Shown here: positions 28,616-39,720 of the stretch, piece by piece | Numbering within the stretch: position 1 is the stretch's first letter | Layout of the letters: each line of letters starts with the position of its first letter | DNA from: an uncultured Clostridia bacterium | GTDB taxonomy: Bacteria; Bacillota; Clostridia; Christensenellales; UBA1242 | Length of the DNA: 64,000 nt | Direction: 5' to 3' | NCBI GenBank assembly: GCA_934754375.1 | Contig: CAKVHT010000001.1 | Location: forward strand, 62,001 to 126,000 | Translations under genes and position numbers: made by a program | Notes under the pieces: model-generated | The model's database searches: none | The model's input: the letters and a program-made list of their open reading frames with translations, nothing else | Told to the model about the DNA's origin: nothing

Positions 28616-31600
28616 GTGAAACTAAAAAAAATTGTGCTTTACGCATTAACCTACATATTAGTCACGTTCGCGGCTGCCTTTGGCACTATCACCATGAACC
28701 GCTTTTTGCAACATTCTAACAATGCTGGCAATGTATCCAATTCAAATCAACAACAAAATGGCGAAAAACAATCAACTGACGGTGAAAAACTGCTGAACAG
28801 TTTGGTTACAATGGGTGGCACAAGTGTGAACTTGGACTTTTACATTTATGATAACCAAATTTCCACAAAAGCAACAAGCACAGAATCAGTTTCAACTTTA
28901 ACACCAAAGGCAAAAGTGAATTTTGTTGGCGAACTTGAAATTCCAGACCTAGAAAATATAAAACTTCGTGGCGATGTGTCAGTGAAAATGCAAGACACAT
29001 CGATAGATATAAATATTGCTTACCTTGACAATGTGCTATATATATCAAATCAAACAATGAGCATCAAACTTGAAAGTGCAAGCATATCAAAAATCGTTGG
29101 ACTTTTGCCTGCCCTTGGGTTAAATATCAATTTGGGAGATAGTTTTGCCGAACTTGACACATCAGCAATTTTGAACAATTTTCAAAACATGAAAGCAGAA
29201 GTTTTAGAATCGGGCGATTTGGTTTTGCCTTTAAAACTTACTGATTCAATCGCTTTAGATATAATTACAGATGCAAATTATTTTATCAAAACTGTTCAAG
29301 CAAACAGAATTGAAATTAAAGATATGGTTGCTTCTGTTACAGCAAATTTAACAAAAGATGAAACAATAGCAATCGAAAATCCAGAACAAGAAAAAGAATA
29401 TGTTGATGTAACAAAAACGTTAAATATTGTTGACAGTGTTAAAGAAATTTTAACCAACAAAAAGTTACATTTAAACATGAATGCAAATTTGGTTGGGCAA
29501 ACCAGTATTGGCATGAATGGTGCAATTGATGTTGACTATAACAGCGAAACAAACATTTTTGCAAGTTTTGACATTAACCTTGACGGAACAATGCAAAAGG
29601 TTACAGTAGGGTATATTGATAACGACTTGTTTATAAGCATCAATGATTTGAAATTTATGGTTGATAAGTCAAGTTTACAAAGCACAATAGATGTGATTTT
29701 TAGCTATTTTGACATTGAACAAGCAGAACAAAATATGCTTGTGGCCATTGCAAAGATTGTTCCTGGTTTTGAACTTTCAAAGATTTTAGATGGAGATTTT
29801 TCAAATATCAACATCAACAACTTGCTTGAATTTGCCAAAGGTGAAGATAATGTGATTTCAATAACTGTATTTGGCAGTGCTTTGGGCATTTCAACAGACA
29901 TCAATTTAACAATCAGCCTTGACGAAAATGACCAATTCAGCAGTTTGACAGTTGGAAACATCAAAATTCTTGATTTTATGTTCAATGCAAAAATGAGTTA
30001 TAGCAATCAGGTTAATCTTCCAGTTTTGCAAAAAGCGGACTATGTAAATTTGCAAGATTTGTCAGGACTTACTAATGCAATTTTGAATACAGCAAAACAA
30101 ATTTCAACAAACAAGGCAGTTAATGTTGACCTTTCTGCAGTGGTTGATTTAAACAATAAACCAGTTACAGCAAATGGAAGTTTAACAATCGACTTTGAAA
30201 ATAAAGATCAAGTTAAAACATATTTAACACTCAATGCCACTGTTTTCAATAAAACGATAAATTTAAAAATTGCAGTTATCAACAAAGAATTGTACATTTT
30301 TGTGGACAACTTAAAATTTAAAACAAGTTTTGATGGTATTGCAAATATTTTAAGTTCAATCAGTCCAGTTTTAAAAGACCAAACAACTATTGAGTTAATT
30401 TTAACGGCGGTTGATATGCTTAAAAACAGCAGTGCAGTTGCTAACTTTGCGTTGGGCAATATCAGCAAACTTCCACAAAATTTGATAAAAGCAATTTCTT
30501 CAACTGAAGGCGAATTTGGCATCAAATTGAATAAAGATGCCTTAAATATTGAAAAAGATATTGATTTAAAAATCAATTATGACCAAGATATAACAAATAT
30601 TATCATTGCCAACATCAAACAAGAAAATGTTTCAGCATCGATTGAGTTGAATGTTACCGACACAAAATTTGAAATAGATTATACAAATCAAAGTTTTATG
30701 TCTCTTGAAAATGTTGAGGAGTTGATTTCAGCAGTTTTGGCAACAAAAGACAAAATTCTGGTTCAAAAATTGTTTGCAACATCTATAAATGCAACATTGG
30801 TTAAAGACAATACAACCGTTAAATTTTCAGGTAATTTAGCTATCAACAACGGCATATTGTATGCTAACTTGAATGTAAAAATTAATGATAAAAATTTGCC
30901 GGTAGAGATGTATGTTGCAAATGCTACTCTATATTTAAATGTTGACGGATTGAAAATTAAACTTCCAACAAGCAAATTGAAGGATTTGTCAGGTTTGTTG
31001 GGGAATGTTGACATTAACAAGATTTTAACAGATATCATGCCAAGTTTTAATTTTGCACAAATCAAAGACTATGATTGGTCAAGTATAAACCTTGACATTA
31101 TCAAAGCAATTGAAATCACAAGCAACCAAGCAAGTGTAACATTAAACAAAAGCATTGTTTCTTCAGCTGAAGATGTTAATGTAACCATAACTTTCGGCAC
31201 GGATATAAGCTCAATTGCTTTAACAGGTGTTAACTTCAAAGGCTATCAATTAAATGCAACAATTAACACTATTGACGTTTTAGGTATCCCAGAAATATCA
31301 GCAGACTATGCGGACTTATCAAATATTGCAGAATTTGCTCAAGCAACCAAAACAACCATTGAAGGGTTGTTAAACAAAAAACAAGTTGCTTTAAATGTAA
31401 ATGCAAATCTTAAACTGGGCAGTAAAAATTGTTCAGTTTTGGGCAAAGTGTTTGTTAATTATGCAAATATTCAATCTATATCAAACCTTTCAGATATTGA
31501 AATATATGCACAAGTTAAATTAATTTTAGGCACAAGTTATGACCTTACTTTAAGGATAAAAAATGGATATGCTTATGTTGATTATCAAAACTTAAAACTT

Positions 31601-34600
31601 AAAATTGAATTGTCAAGTGCCAAAAAGCTGATTGAAACAATCTCAAACATGTTGCCAGCAAATGATTTTGATATCAACAGTTTGATTGCAAATTCAGTGC
31701 TTGAAGATTTATTAAATAAAGATTTCAGCACAGTTTCATTAAATTTAATCAAGTCTATCAGTCTAAATCAATCAACAGCAAAGCTTGTTGTTGCAAAAGA
31801 ATTGTTGTCAACCGAGCAAGATATTGAATTAATAGTTACTTACCAAAACAAAATCAACGCAATTCAACTTACAGGCATAAGTTTAAAAGACATTGCGCTA
31901 AATGGCTCTTTTGCAATTGATTATGATTTTGAGCCAGAGCAATTTGAAACAGAAGATTATCAAAACATAACCGGCATTGAGAACTTTGTGACAAGCGCAA
32001 AATCAACAATTGACAATATTTTGTCAACAAAAGAAGTTGCATTGTCGTTGTCAAACACATCAATAAAACTTGATGACACAAAACTCAACGTTTCAGGCAC
32101 TATTTATATTAACTTTAAAAACGCAATCAAACAAGTTGACGGCAAAAATCAATTTGACATTAAGGGTTTAAAACTTTATGCAAATATAAGGGCAATTGAC
32201 CAAACAAATTACACACACAAAGTTGAGTTGCATTTTGCAGGCGACACAATCTATCTAACTTACAATAATTTAAATTTGAGTTTGGATTCAACAAATCTAG
32301 AATCTATAATTGTATTGATTGACCAATTTAAATTTATCAGCAAAAACTTAAAAACTCAAGACATTACAAACGTAAAAATGCGAGAATTGGTTGACAAGGC
32401 AAAACAACAAGCCGAACAACAAACAAAGGGAATTGACCTTGTTTCAACAATCAAATCGATATTGCCAGGCATTGACATTGATGCAATTTTGAACAAAGAT
32501 TTCAGCAAACTTGATTTGAGCATTTTGTCTCATTTAAGCATAAACGAAAACACTTTGCGTATCCTGCTTGCAAAACAATTGTTTGATTCATCAACAGATG
32601 CTGAAATAAACATTAACTTTGGCGAAACAATCACAGGCGCTCGCTTTGATGGATTGGAAGTTAAAGGCATTTCAGTTTGCGGAGATGTGGCATTGCTTTC
32701 AAGTTTTGAAATGCCAACAATTGATGACACTTCAATATATATCAGCCTTGATAAATTAGAGTCAGCAGTAAACAGTGCACTTAACACAGCAATAGAAGTT
32801 GTTGACAATAAACACATTTCATTTGGCTTAGAGACAGAATTTACATATACAACAATCAAAACAGATACAAATGAAAATCCAGTTCAAAGCACAGAAACTG
32901 TTATCACATTATTGCCATCAAGCCATGCAAAATTTGATTGGCACAATGCTTATACAATGGTTGACGGCAAAAACAATTTTGACTTCACAAAAATGAGTGC
33001 TTTTGTTAAACTTGAAGTTAAAACTACAACAAACAAATATCAATATACAAATGGGGTAAAAAACACAACAGCTAGCAGTTCAGTTACAAACAACCACATA
33101 ATTGAAGTTACATATATTGGCAACATTGTTTACATTCGCTATAACAACATGTACGCAAAGATTGGTGGCGGAAACATCAAGCAGATTGTGACAACTTTGT
33201 GTGAGATTGCTGGTATTGAAGCAGATTCTAGCATGATTGACAACATTAAAAACATGTTGGGCAACAAATTGGATATGTCCATGTTTGCTAATTTAAAAGT
33301 TGAAATGATTAAATCTATTGATTTGACTGATTCACACTTTGGTATTATTGCTGACTTGTCAAGTTTAAATCTTGGCATTGATGCGTTTAATGAATTAAAG
33401 CTTGATGTTGATTACACAGCAGAAAGTTTGCAAACTATTGTAATAAAAGATTTAAGTTTCAAAAATATCCATGCAGATAAAGTTAAAATTGGTCTTAATG
33501 AATTTACAGCAATAGAGCAAGCCCCAGAAGCAGATTATATAGATTTATCAAATATTGACAGTTTGCTTGAAGCTGTTAAAAATTCAAAGGATTTTAAAGA
33601 TTTTGAAATTTGCGGTAATGTTAAACTTAAAATAAACGTTATTGGTATAAACATTGATTGGGATATACCTGTCAGTGTCAAAATAAAATTGTTGCAAAAC
33701 AACAAATTTGAAGCAAGCATCAAAATGGGGCCTATCCCGGTTGTGATAGGTGTAAACGATGATGTGCCTTTCAAAGCGGGCAATGTTACAAGTGGTATTT
33801 ATGCTGGTTTGAATCGTATTTTAACTTTAAATATCAAAGATGACATGGTGTATATCTATAGGTCTGAAACTGTTCCAACGACAGTGTTCCAAAAAGATAG
33901 AACTTATGAAAAGAAAATGAAAGTTCACATCAATACATTATTGGACGAACCTTTGTACTATTTAATGCAATATGGATTTGGTTTCAGTGATAGCATCATG
34001 GCAGAAATCAACAATTCAATCAATCAAGAACGTCAAAATACATTAGATTATAGCAATATATTAAAAGGATTTAGCGCAACAGAAAACTTCTATGCCTTGA
34101 CATTAAATCTCAAAGAACTTGCTGAAAATGATAAACTTGACACTATGACTTTGGGTATTAGGACATCAACATACAACGGAAACAAAATTATTTCTGGTTT
34201 GACAGTGGATTTGTATATGCCAGTTGCAAGCAGTGTTGAAATCACAATAAAATCTGACAATATCAACCTTGTGAACATCGGTGGCATTGCCAACATGAGT
34301 GAAATGTACGATTTCGTAAACAATAATAAAGGTTTGCAAGAAGGTGCATCTTGGGATGCTTATGACGGCGATTGGAAATTGAGCAGTCAACGTGAATTTA
34401 CTTTGCATTTTGAAACCAATTGTGACCAAACAATTGCAGATGTAAAAGGGATTGCCGGCAGTGAGTTTATATTGCCAGTGCTTGACAATTATTATGTTGA
34501 CACAGCAGAAAAACGTACATACTACACATTTGCAGGTTGGTACACAACCAAAAATTGTGTTGCTGGCAGTGAATATACTGAAAATGTAATGTCTAGAAAA

Positions 34601-35614
34601 GATACCACATTGTATGCAAAATGGAATGTTGCAAGCAAAAATTATGTAACAATCAATTTTGAAGCAAATGGAGGAGAAGCAAAGCAGTCAATCACAATGC
34701 TTGAAGGCGAAACTTTTGAATTGCCAACTTATTTGGAAATGTTAATTGTTGTTGAAAATAACACAACTTACACAAAACAATTTGATGGCTGGTATTTGGA
34801 CAGCGAGTTTACACAATTGTTCAATTCAAATATTATGCCAAGCCAAGATACAACATTGTTTGCAAAATGGTCTGTTGTTGACAGTGCAAGCAGTTATCAA
34901 TTGGATATCTTTGATATTGATGAAAAGGTTTTCTCTCGCATGGTTTTGCAAGGCAAGTCAATTGAATTGTCTGGTTCAAAATTCAACCAAACAACTTTGT
35001 ATTATCTTGACAAAGACTATTCAAATCAAATTGATATTTCAACATTTGAAATGCCAGAACATGATGTTGTGATTTATGTCCGCAACAAATACACAGCAAC
35101 AATTCTTTCAGCTTTTGGCAGTGAACTTAACTATACAGTTTCATTATATCAAGGCGAAACAATAAGTTTGCCAAATCAAGCAAGTTATCAATTTGACACC
35201 ACAGAAAATGGTCAGTTAGACAAACGTTATATTTACACATTCAATGGCTATTTGGTTGGCGAAAATCTTACAAATGATTTAACAGTCACAATGCCAAATA
35301 GAGATGAACAAATCACAGCATCTTGGACAGAACAAATCAAAAACTATTACACAATCACTTTCAACACAAAAACAACAGGGCTGGAAAGCACAGCGGATAA
35401 AGCGGTTACAGTGTATGAAAGTGTTGTGGTGCTTGAGGGTACAACATTTGATTTATCAAGTTACAGACCAACATGTGTTTATAAATGGGGTATATGGTAC
35501 CATTGCACATTTAAAGGCTGGAAAGTTGATGGCAGTCAAGTCACATCTTTTGTTGTCACAGGCAACACAACTGTTGAAGCAGAGTGGAGCACTCCAAAAA
35601 GAGGCAAAGGCTAA
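28616..35614 (+). CDS. Giant surface protein with about seven internal repeats and InlB-type C-terminus
   Basis: A 2332-residue protein. An N-terminal helix (about residues 4-27) acts as signal or anchor, followed by an Asn/Gln linker. About seven imperfect repeats of 205-270 residues follow, marked by a recurring segment such as LPGIDIDAILNKDFSKLDL then a short strand; markers fall near residues 165, 382, 600, 807, 1011, 1282 and 1531. From residue 1925 come about five InlB/Listeria-Bacteroides type modules (FAGWYTT, then TTLYAKWN; FDGWYLD, then TTLFAKWS). There is no LPXTG motif. I chose the GTG at 28616 because AAGGAG lies 6 bases upstream. A cell-surface adhesin or scaffold role is inferred. 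Confidence 0.88.
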   Translation: MKLKKIVLYALTYILVTFAAAFGTITMNRFLQHSNNAGNVSNSNQQQNGEKQSTDGEKLLNSLVTMGGTSVNLDFYIYDNQISTKATSTESVSTLTPKAKVNFVGELEIPDLENIKLRGDVSVKMQDTSIDINIAYLDNVLYISNQTMSIKLESASISKIVGLLPALGLNINLGDSFAELDTSAILNNFQNMKAEVLESGDLVLPLKLTDSIALDIITDANYFIKTVQANRIEIKDMVASVTANLTKDETIAIENPEQEKEYVDVTKTLNIVDSVKEILTNKKLHLNMNANLVGQTSIGMNGAIDVDYNSETNIFASFDINLDGTMQKVTVGYIDNDLFISINDLKFMVDKSSLQSTIDVIFSYFDIEQAEQNMLVAIAKIVPGFELSKILDGDFSNININNLLEFAKGEDNVISITVFGSALGISTDINLTISLDENDQFSSLTVGNIKILDFMFNAKMSYSNQVNLPVLQKADYVNLQDLSGLTNAILNTAKQISTNKAVNVDLSAVVDLNNKPVTANGSLTIDFENKDQVKTYLTLNATVFNKTINLKIAVINKELYIFVDNLKFKTSFDGIANILSSISPVLKDQTTIELILTAVDMLKNSSAVANFALGNISKLPQNLIKAISSTEGEFGIKLNKDALNIEKDIDLKINYDQDITNIIIANIKQENVSASIELNVTDTKFEIDYTNQSFMSLENVEELISAVLATKDKILVQKLFATSINATLVKDNTTVKFSGNLAINNGILYANLNVKINDKNLPVEMYVANATLYLNVDGLKIKLPTSKLKDLSGLLGNVDINKILTDIMPSFNFAQIKDYDWSSINLDIIKAIEITSNQASVTLNKSIVSSAEDVNVTITFGTDISSIALTGVNFKGYQLNATINTIDVLGIPEISADYADLSNIAEFAQATKTTIEGLLNKKQVALNVNANLKLGSKNCSVLGKVFVNYANIQSISNLSDIEIYAQVKLILGTSYDLTLRIKNGYAYVDYQNLKLKIELSSAKKLIETISNMLPANDFDINSLIANSVLEDLLNKDFSTVSLNLIKSISLNQSTAKLVVAKELLSTEQDIELIVTYQNKINAIQLTGISLKDIALNGSFAIDYDFEPEQFETEDYQNITGIENFVTSAKSTIDNILSTKEVALSLSNTSIKLDDTKLNVSGTIYINFKNAIKQVDGKNQFDIKGLKLYANIRAIDQTNYTHKVELHFAGDTIYLTYNNLNLSLDSTNLESIIVLIDQFKFISKNLKTQDITNVKMRELVDKAKQQAEQQTKGIDLVSTIKSILPGIDIDAILNKDFSKLDLSILSHLSINENTLRILLAKQLFDSSTDAEININFGETITGARFDGLEVKGISVCGDVALLSSFEMPTIDDTSIYISLDKLESAVNSALNTAIEVVDNKHISFGLETEFTYTTIKTDTNENPVQSTETVITLLPSSHAKFDWHNAYTMVDGKNNFDFTKMSAFVKLEVKTTTNKYQYTNGVKNTTASSSVTNNHIIEVTYIGNIVYIRYNNMYAKIGGGNIKQIVTTLCEIAGIEADSSMIDNIKNMLGNKLDMSMFANLKVEMIKSIDLTDSHFGIIADLSSLNLGIDAFNELKLDVDYTAESLQTIVIKDLSFKNIHADKVKIGLNEFTAIEQAPEADYIDLSNIDSLLEAVKNSKDFKDFEICGNVKLKINVIGINIDWDIPVSVKIKLLQNNKFEASIKMGPIPVVIGVNDDVPFKAGNVTSGIYAGLNRILTLNIKDDMVYIYRSETVPTTVFQKDRTYEKKMKVHINTLLDEPLYYLMQYGFGFSDSIMAEINNSINQERQNTLDYSNILKGFSATENFYALTLNLKELAENDKLDTMTLGIRTSTYNGNKIISGLTVDLYMPVASSVEITIKSDNINLVNIGGIANMSEMYDFVNNNKGLQEGASWDAYDGDWKLSSQREFTLHFETNCDQTIADVKGIAGSEFILPVLDNYYVDTAEKRTYYTFAGWYTTKNCVAGSEYTENVMSRKDTTLYAKWNVASKNYVTINFEANGGEAKQSITMLEGETFELPTYLEMLIVVENNTTYTKQFDGWYLDSEFTQLFNSNIMPSQDTTLFAKWSVVDSASSYQLDIFDIDEKVFSRMVLQGKSIELSGSKFNQTTLYYLDKDYSNQIDISTFEMPEHDVVIYVRNKYTATILSAFGSELNYTVSLYQGETISLPNQASYQFDTTENGQLDKRYIYTFNGYLVGENLTNDLTVTMPNRDEQITASWTEQIKNYYTITFNTKTTGLESTADKAVTVYESVVVLEGTTFDLSSYRPTCVYKWGIWYHCTFKGWKVDGSQVTSFVVTGNTTVEAEWSTPKRGKG

Positions 35615-35690
35615 AATAAAACTTTAGTAGTCTCATAATAGATAAATAGTTTCAAGTTGTTTTAAATTGCAAAAATAAATTAAAAACATA

Positions 35691-35715
35691 AAAAAGTGGA
35701 AATCATCCACTTTTT
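35691..35715 (+). terminator. Intrinsic terminator after the giant gene
   Basis: AAAAAGTGG (35691-35699) pairs with CCACTTTTT (35707-35715) around AAATCAT. The symmetrical A/T flanks allow use in both directions. Beyond it, to about 36000, I see only a doubtful minus-strand open frame. Confidence 0.88.
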
Positions 35716-36044
35716 TATTGTGATTAACAGCAAATCAGATTTATGAGCCTTGGCGAAATAAATCAGTTTATTATAATTATCTGCCTCTTTATTGAGCAAA
35801 TTAAAGCAGTAAGCTCCCAAAATCACCAAAACATGATTAAAACTACCCTCAAATGGCGAGTTTCGGTCATTTTGGAATAGATGAATTTCATTTGGTGGGA
35901 AGATTAATGGAAATGAAGCAAATTTAAATAAATATTTGAATGCGTTAATGGGATATGTTGTTGGCAAAAAACAACACAACTAAATTTAAAATTTAGGCTT
36001 TATAAAACGGGTTGTTAGTCTAATTTTTTTTAAGGAAAAAAATC

Positions 36045-36099
36045 TTGACTTTAAATTTATTTTTTTGATACTATCATTATGTGGTTGGAATAACAACCA
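36045..36099 (+). promoter_or_regulatory. Probable pfl promoter with adjacent dyad
   Basis: TTGACT (36045-36050) and TACTAT (36069-36074) are 18 bases apart. TGGTTG-gaataa-CAACCA (36082-36099) follows at the expected transcription start and could be an operator. The leader to pflB is about 150 bases long. Confidence 0.5.
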
Positions 36100-36234
36100 A
36101 ACAATCTAAATTTATAAAAATTTTAAGGTTTTGTTTTACAAATAAAACAATAAAATTAGGCTTTTATAAAGTGCTAATTTTTTTAAATTACACAGATTGG
36201 TTCCTGTTGCAATAGAGTTTTTAAGGAGAAAATG

Positions 36235-38487
36235 ATGAAAGAATTTAGAGAATGGCAGGGGTTCAATGGTGACATTTGGAAGAAAGAAATAAATGTTAGA
36301 GATTTCATTCAAACAAACTACACTCCTTATGAAGGCGATGCTTCATTTTTAACTGGAGCAACTGAAGCTACAAACAAACTATGGGATTGCTTAAAAGCAT
36401 TGCAAAAGCAAGAAAGAGCAAGAGGCGGAGTTTTGGAATGTGAAACTGAAGTGGTTTCAGGGTTAACTGCTTATGGTCCAGGTTATATTGATGAAAATTT
36501 AAAAGATTTGGAAAAAGTTGTAGGTTTGCAAACAGATAAACCTTTAAAGCGTGCGTTCATGCCTTATGGCGGAATTAGAATAGCGGAAGAGGCTTGCATG
36601 ACTTATGGCTTCAATCCAAATCCTAAGTTCCATAAAATTTTTACAGAATATTGCAAAACTCATAATCAAGGTGTTTTTGATGCTTACACTTCAGAAATGA
36701 AGAAAGCAAGACACTCTCATATTATTACTGGACTTCCAGATGCTTATGGTAGAGGTAGAATTGTTGGTGATTATAGAAGAGTGGCGCTTTATGGTATTGA
36801 TGCGCTGATTGAAGCAAAGCAAAAAGATTTTGCACATTGTGGAAATGGCACAATGACAGATGATATTATCAGGCTAAGAGAAGAAATCACAATGCAAATC
36901 AGAGCATTAAATGGCATGAAAGAAATGGCTAAATTTTATGGCTTTGATATTTCAAGGCCAGCAAGTAACGCAAGAGAAGCGGTTCAATGGTTATATTTTG
37001 GTTACTTGGCTGCCATCAAAACTCAAAATGGTGCTGCAATGAGTGTTGGTAGAATTTCAACATTCCTAGATATTTATATTCAAAGAGATTTGAATAACGG
37101 AACTTTAACTGAAACTGAAGCACAAGAATTAATTGACCATCTTGTAATGAAATTCAGAATGGTTAAGTTTGCAAGAATCCCTTCATATAACCAATTATTT
37201 AGTGGAGACCCAGTTTGGGCAACTTTGGAAGTTGGTGGTACTGGTATGGACGGAAGAAGTATGGTTACTAAAAACGATTATAGATTTTTACATACATTAG
37301 AAAATATGGGACCATCTCCTGAACCGAACTTAACAGTTTTGTATTCATCAAATCTACCAGAGAACTTCAAAAATTATGTTGCTCAAATTTCAATCGACAC
37401 AAGTTCTATTCAATATGAAAATGATGATGTAATGAAGCCATTCTGGGGCGATGACTACTCAATTTGTTGTTGTGTGTCTGCCACTCAAACTGGTAAAGAA
37501 ATACAATTCTTTGGTGCAAGAGCGAATTTAGCAAAAGCACTTCTATACGCAATCAATGGTGGTGTGGACGAAAAATCTCATGAGCAGGTTGGACCAGAGT
37601 TTGATCCAGTTGTTTCTGAATATCTAGACTATGACGATGTTATGACTAAATATGATGCTATGCTTGAATGGCTTGCAGAACTTTATGTAAACACATTAAA
37701 TGTTATCCACTATATGCACGATAAATATTACTATGAATCAGCAGAAATGGCTTTGATTGATACAGATGTTAGAAGGACTTTCGCCACTGGAATTGCAGGT
37801 TTCTCACACGTTGTTGATAGCCTTAGTGCAATTAAATATGCAAAGGTTAAAGTAATCAGAGATGAGCAAGGTTTGGCGGTCGATTATAAAGTGGAAGGCG
37901 ATTTTCCAAGATATGGTAATGACGATGATAGGGCTGACGATATTGCTTGTAATCTATTAAAAACTTTCATTGAAAAGATTAAACATTATCACACTTATAG
38001 AAATAGTGAACCAACCACTTCAATCTTAACAATCACTTCAAATGTTGTTTATGGAAAAGCCACTGGTGCAATGCCAGATGGTAGATTAGATGGAACTCCA
38101 TTATCTCCAGGTGCAAACCCAAGTTATGGTGCAGAACAAAATGGTTTAATTGCATCATTAAATTCAGTTGCAAAACTTCCTTATGAATTGGCTCTTGATG
38201 GTATTTCAAACACTCAAACTATCAATCCTTCAGCATTAGGACATTGTAAAGAAGAAAGAATCACAAACTTAGTTCAAGTTATGGACGGTTACTTTAATCA
38301 AGGTGCACATCATCTAAATGTAAACGTATTTGGTGTAGAAAAATTGATTGATTGTATGGAACACCCAGAGAAAGAAGAATATGCAAACTTCACAATTCGT
38401 GTTTCAGGATATGCAGTTAAGTTTGTAGATTTAACAAGGGAGCAACAAGAAGATGTTATCTCAAGGACATGTCATAAATCCTTATAA
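36235..38487 (+). CDS. pflB: Pyruvate formate-lyase
   Basis: A glycyl radical enzyme that converts pyruvate and CoA to acetyl-CoA and formate in anaerobic fermentation. It has about 750 residues, the normal length. The catalytic adjacent cysteines lie in [14 protein letters not shown] near residue 412, and the radical site is RVSGYAV near the C-terminus (Gly about 725). AAGGAG is 6 bases before the ATG at 36235; an ATG at 36232 is also possible. Arg codons are almost all AGA, whereas gyrA and gyrB use mainly CGT. pflA overlaps its 3' end. Confidence 0.97.
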   Translation: MKEFREWQGFNGDIWKKEINVRDFIQTNYTPYEGDASFLTGATEATNKLWDCLKALQKQERARGGVLECETEVVSGLTAYGPGYIDENLKDLEKVVGLQTDKPLKRAFMPYGGIRIAEEACMTYGFNPNPKFHKIFTEYCKTHNQGVFDAYTSEMKKARHSHIITGLPDAYGRGRIVGDYRRVALYGIDALIEAKQKDFAHCGNGTMTDDIIRLREEITMQIRALNGMKEMAKFYGFDISRPASNAREAVQWLYFGYLAAIKTQNGAAMSVGRISTFLDIYIQRDLNNGTLTETEAQELIDHLVMKFRMVKFARIPSYNQLFSGDPVWATLEVGGTGMDGRSMVTKNDYRFLHTLENMGPSPEPNLTVLYSSNLPENFKNYVAQISIDTSSIQYENDDVMKPFWGDDYSICCCVSATQTGKEIQFFGARANLAKALLYAINGGVDEKSHEQVGPEFDPVVSEYLDYDDVMTKYDAMLEWLAELYVNTLNVIHYMHDKYYYESAEMALIDTDVRRTFATGIAGFSHVVDSLSAIKYAKVKVIRDEQGLAVDYKVEGDFPRYGNDDDRADDIACNLLKTFIEKIKHYHTYRNSEPTTSILTITSNVVYGKATGAMPDGRLDGTPLSPGANPSYGAEQNGLIASLNSVAKLPYELALDGISNTQTINPSALGHCKEERITNLVQVMDGYFNQGAHHLNVNVFGVEKLIDCMEHPEKEEYANFTIRVSGYAVKFVDLTREQQEDVISRTCHKSL

Positions 38488-39229
38488 TGCACTCGTTAAT
38501 AAAATAGAAACTTTTGGTTTGGTCGATGGCCCAGGAGTTAGGGTTGTGGTGTTTTTGCAGGGTTGTAATATGCGTTGCAAATATTGCCATAATCCAGAAA
38601 CTTGGGCATTGAAAAGCAGTGAAGCAAAAGAATATTCGGCAAATGATTTGCTTTCATTTTGTTGGCGATATCACACATATTGGGGAAAAGATATGTGTAA
38701 TGGTGGTGTTACATTTAGCGGTGGCGAACCATTATTGCAGTTGGATTTTTTAATAGAGTTTGCAAAACTTGCAAAAGAAAAAGGCATTAGTATTGCAATT
38801 GATACGTGTGGACAACCATTTAAATCAGATAAAGAATATTTAAAAAAGTTTGATATGTTGGCTGGACTTGTGGATTTATTTATTGTGGATATCAAATGTT
38901 ATAACGAAGAACTTCATAAGAAGTTGACTGGGCATAGTAATAAAAATATCTTAGAAATGATTTCTCACTTAAACACATTAAATAAGAAAATGTGGATAAG
39001 ACATGTGCTTGTTCCAAACCTAACAGATTCAGAAGAGGACTTGATAAATATCAGAAAATTTATTGAACCTTTGAATAGCATTCATAAGGTGGAAATTCTT
39101 CCTTATCATAATTTTGCTTTGTTTAAATATGAAAAATTAGGAATAGAAAATCCGCTTAAAGATGCAAAATTGCCAACCAATGAAGAAATCAAAAGGGCAG
39201 AAAATTTAATAGGCACAAAAAGAAATTGA
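38453..39229 (+). CDS. pflA: Pyruvate formate-lyase activating enzyme
   Basis: A radical-SAM enzyme that makes the PflB glycyl radical. The 258-residue protein has CNMRCKYC (CxxxCxxC) near residue 34 in the family context [27 protein letters not shown] near 86 for SAM binding, and [12 protein letters not shown] near the C-terminus. It overlaps pflB by 35 bases, so translation is probably coupled; GGGAG lies 10 bases before the ATG. The stop is TGA. Confidence 0.95.
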   Translation: MLSQGHVINPYNALVNKIETFGLVDGPGVRVVVFLQGCNMRCKYCHNPETWALKSSEAKEYSANDLLSFCWRYHTYWGKDMCNGGVTFSGGEPLLQLDFLIEFAKLAKEKGISIAIDTCGQPFKSDKEYLKKFDMLAGLVDLFIVDIKCYNEELHKKLTGHSNKNILEMISHLNTLNKKMWIRHVLVPNLTDSEEDLINIRKFIEPLNSIHKVEILPYHNFALFKYEKLGIENPLKDAKLPTNEEIKRAENLIGTKRN

Positions 39230-39253
39230 TCATACATTATGGTCAATTTTTTT
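39224..39253 (+). terminator. Intrinsic terminator overlapping the pflA stop
   Basis: AATTGATCAT pairs with ATGGTCAATT (one T-G pair) around ACATT and is followed by eight T residues. Confidence 0.8.
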
Positions 39254-39317
39254 TATAACTTTAATAGATAAAAACTGAATAAATTAAATCCTGATTACAA
39301 ACAAAAATGACAATTAA

Positions 39318-39537
39318 ATATATTACGCTTCGCTGAGCCAACGGCAAATATACGGACATTTTAACTGCGCTATCTGGGTTACGGGCAAACAACTCACCGA
39401 TTATGAAGCATGTATGAGAAGTGGTCACCTTCAATGTCAATCAGACCATACTGGTATTTACAAATACAAAAAAAGCATTGAGCGAAGGTAAAACCAAAGC
39501 CCAAGCAATAGCCTATTCTCGTAAGAAAGGCAAATAA
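39318..39537 (+). pseudogene. Frameshifted C-terminal gene remnant
   Basis: One frame reads through GHFNCAIWVTGKQLTDYEAC and MRSGHLQCQSDHTGIYKYKK up to an A-run at about 39467-39474. The next frame then continues ALSEGKTKAQAIAYSRKKGK to a stop at 39535. The two parts join sensibly if the A-run carries a frameshift. Local GC is higher than in the surroundings. There is no start codon or ribosome binding site. The family is unknown; it looks like the end of an imported gene. Confidence 0.5.
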
Positions 39538-39720
39538 ACAACTTTTTAAAGCTTGTATCAAGGCAAGCACACGCCTAGATCTCAAATTGTTAAATTTTGA
39601 AAATTTATGTACGGATTTTAAAACTTTATGTTATACTAAAAACATAAAATACAAGAACCTTAATATTTTGCTTGAGTGATAAAGACTAAATTCTTTATAA
39701 TAAAACAAAAGGAGAAAAAT

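Noticed and set aside
35680..35979. 99-codon minus-strand frame between the giant gene and pflB
   Set aside because: Its end runs through the terminator stem at 35691-35715 and it has no ribosome binding site. The segment NLLNKEADNYNKLIYFAKAH looks faintly protein-like, so it may be a relic, but I cannot support a gene.
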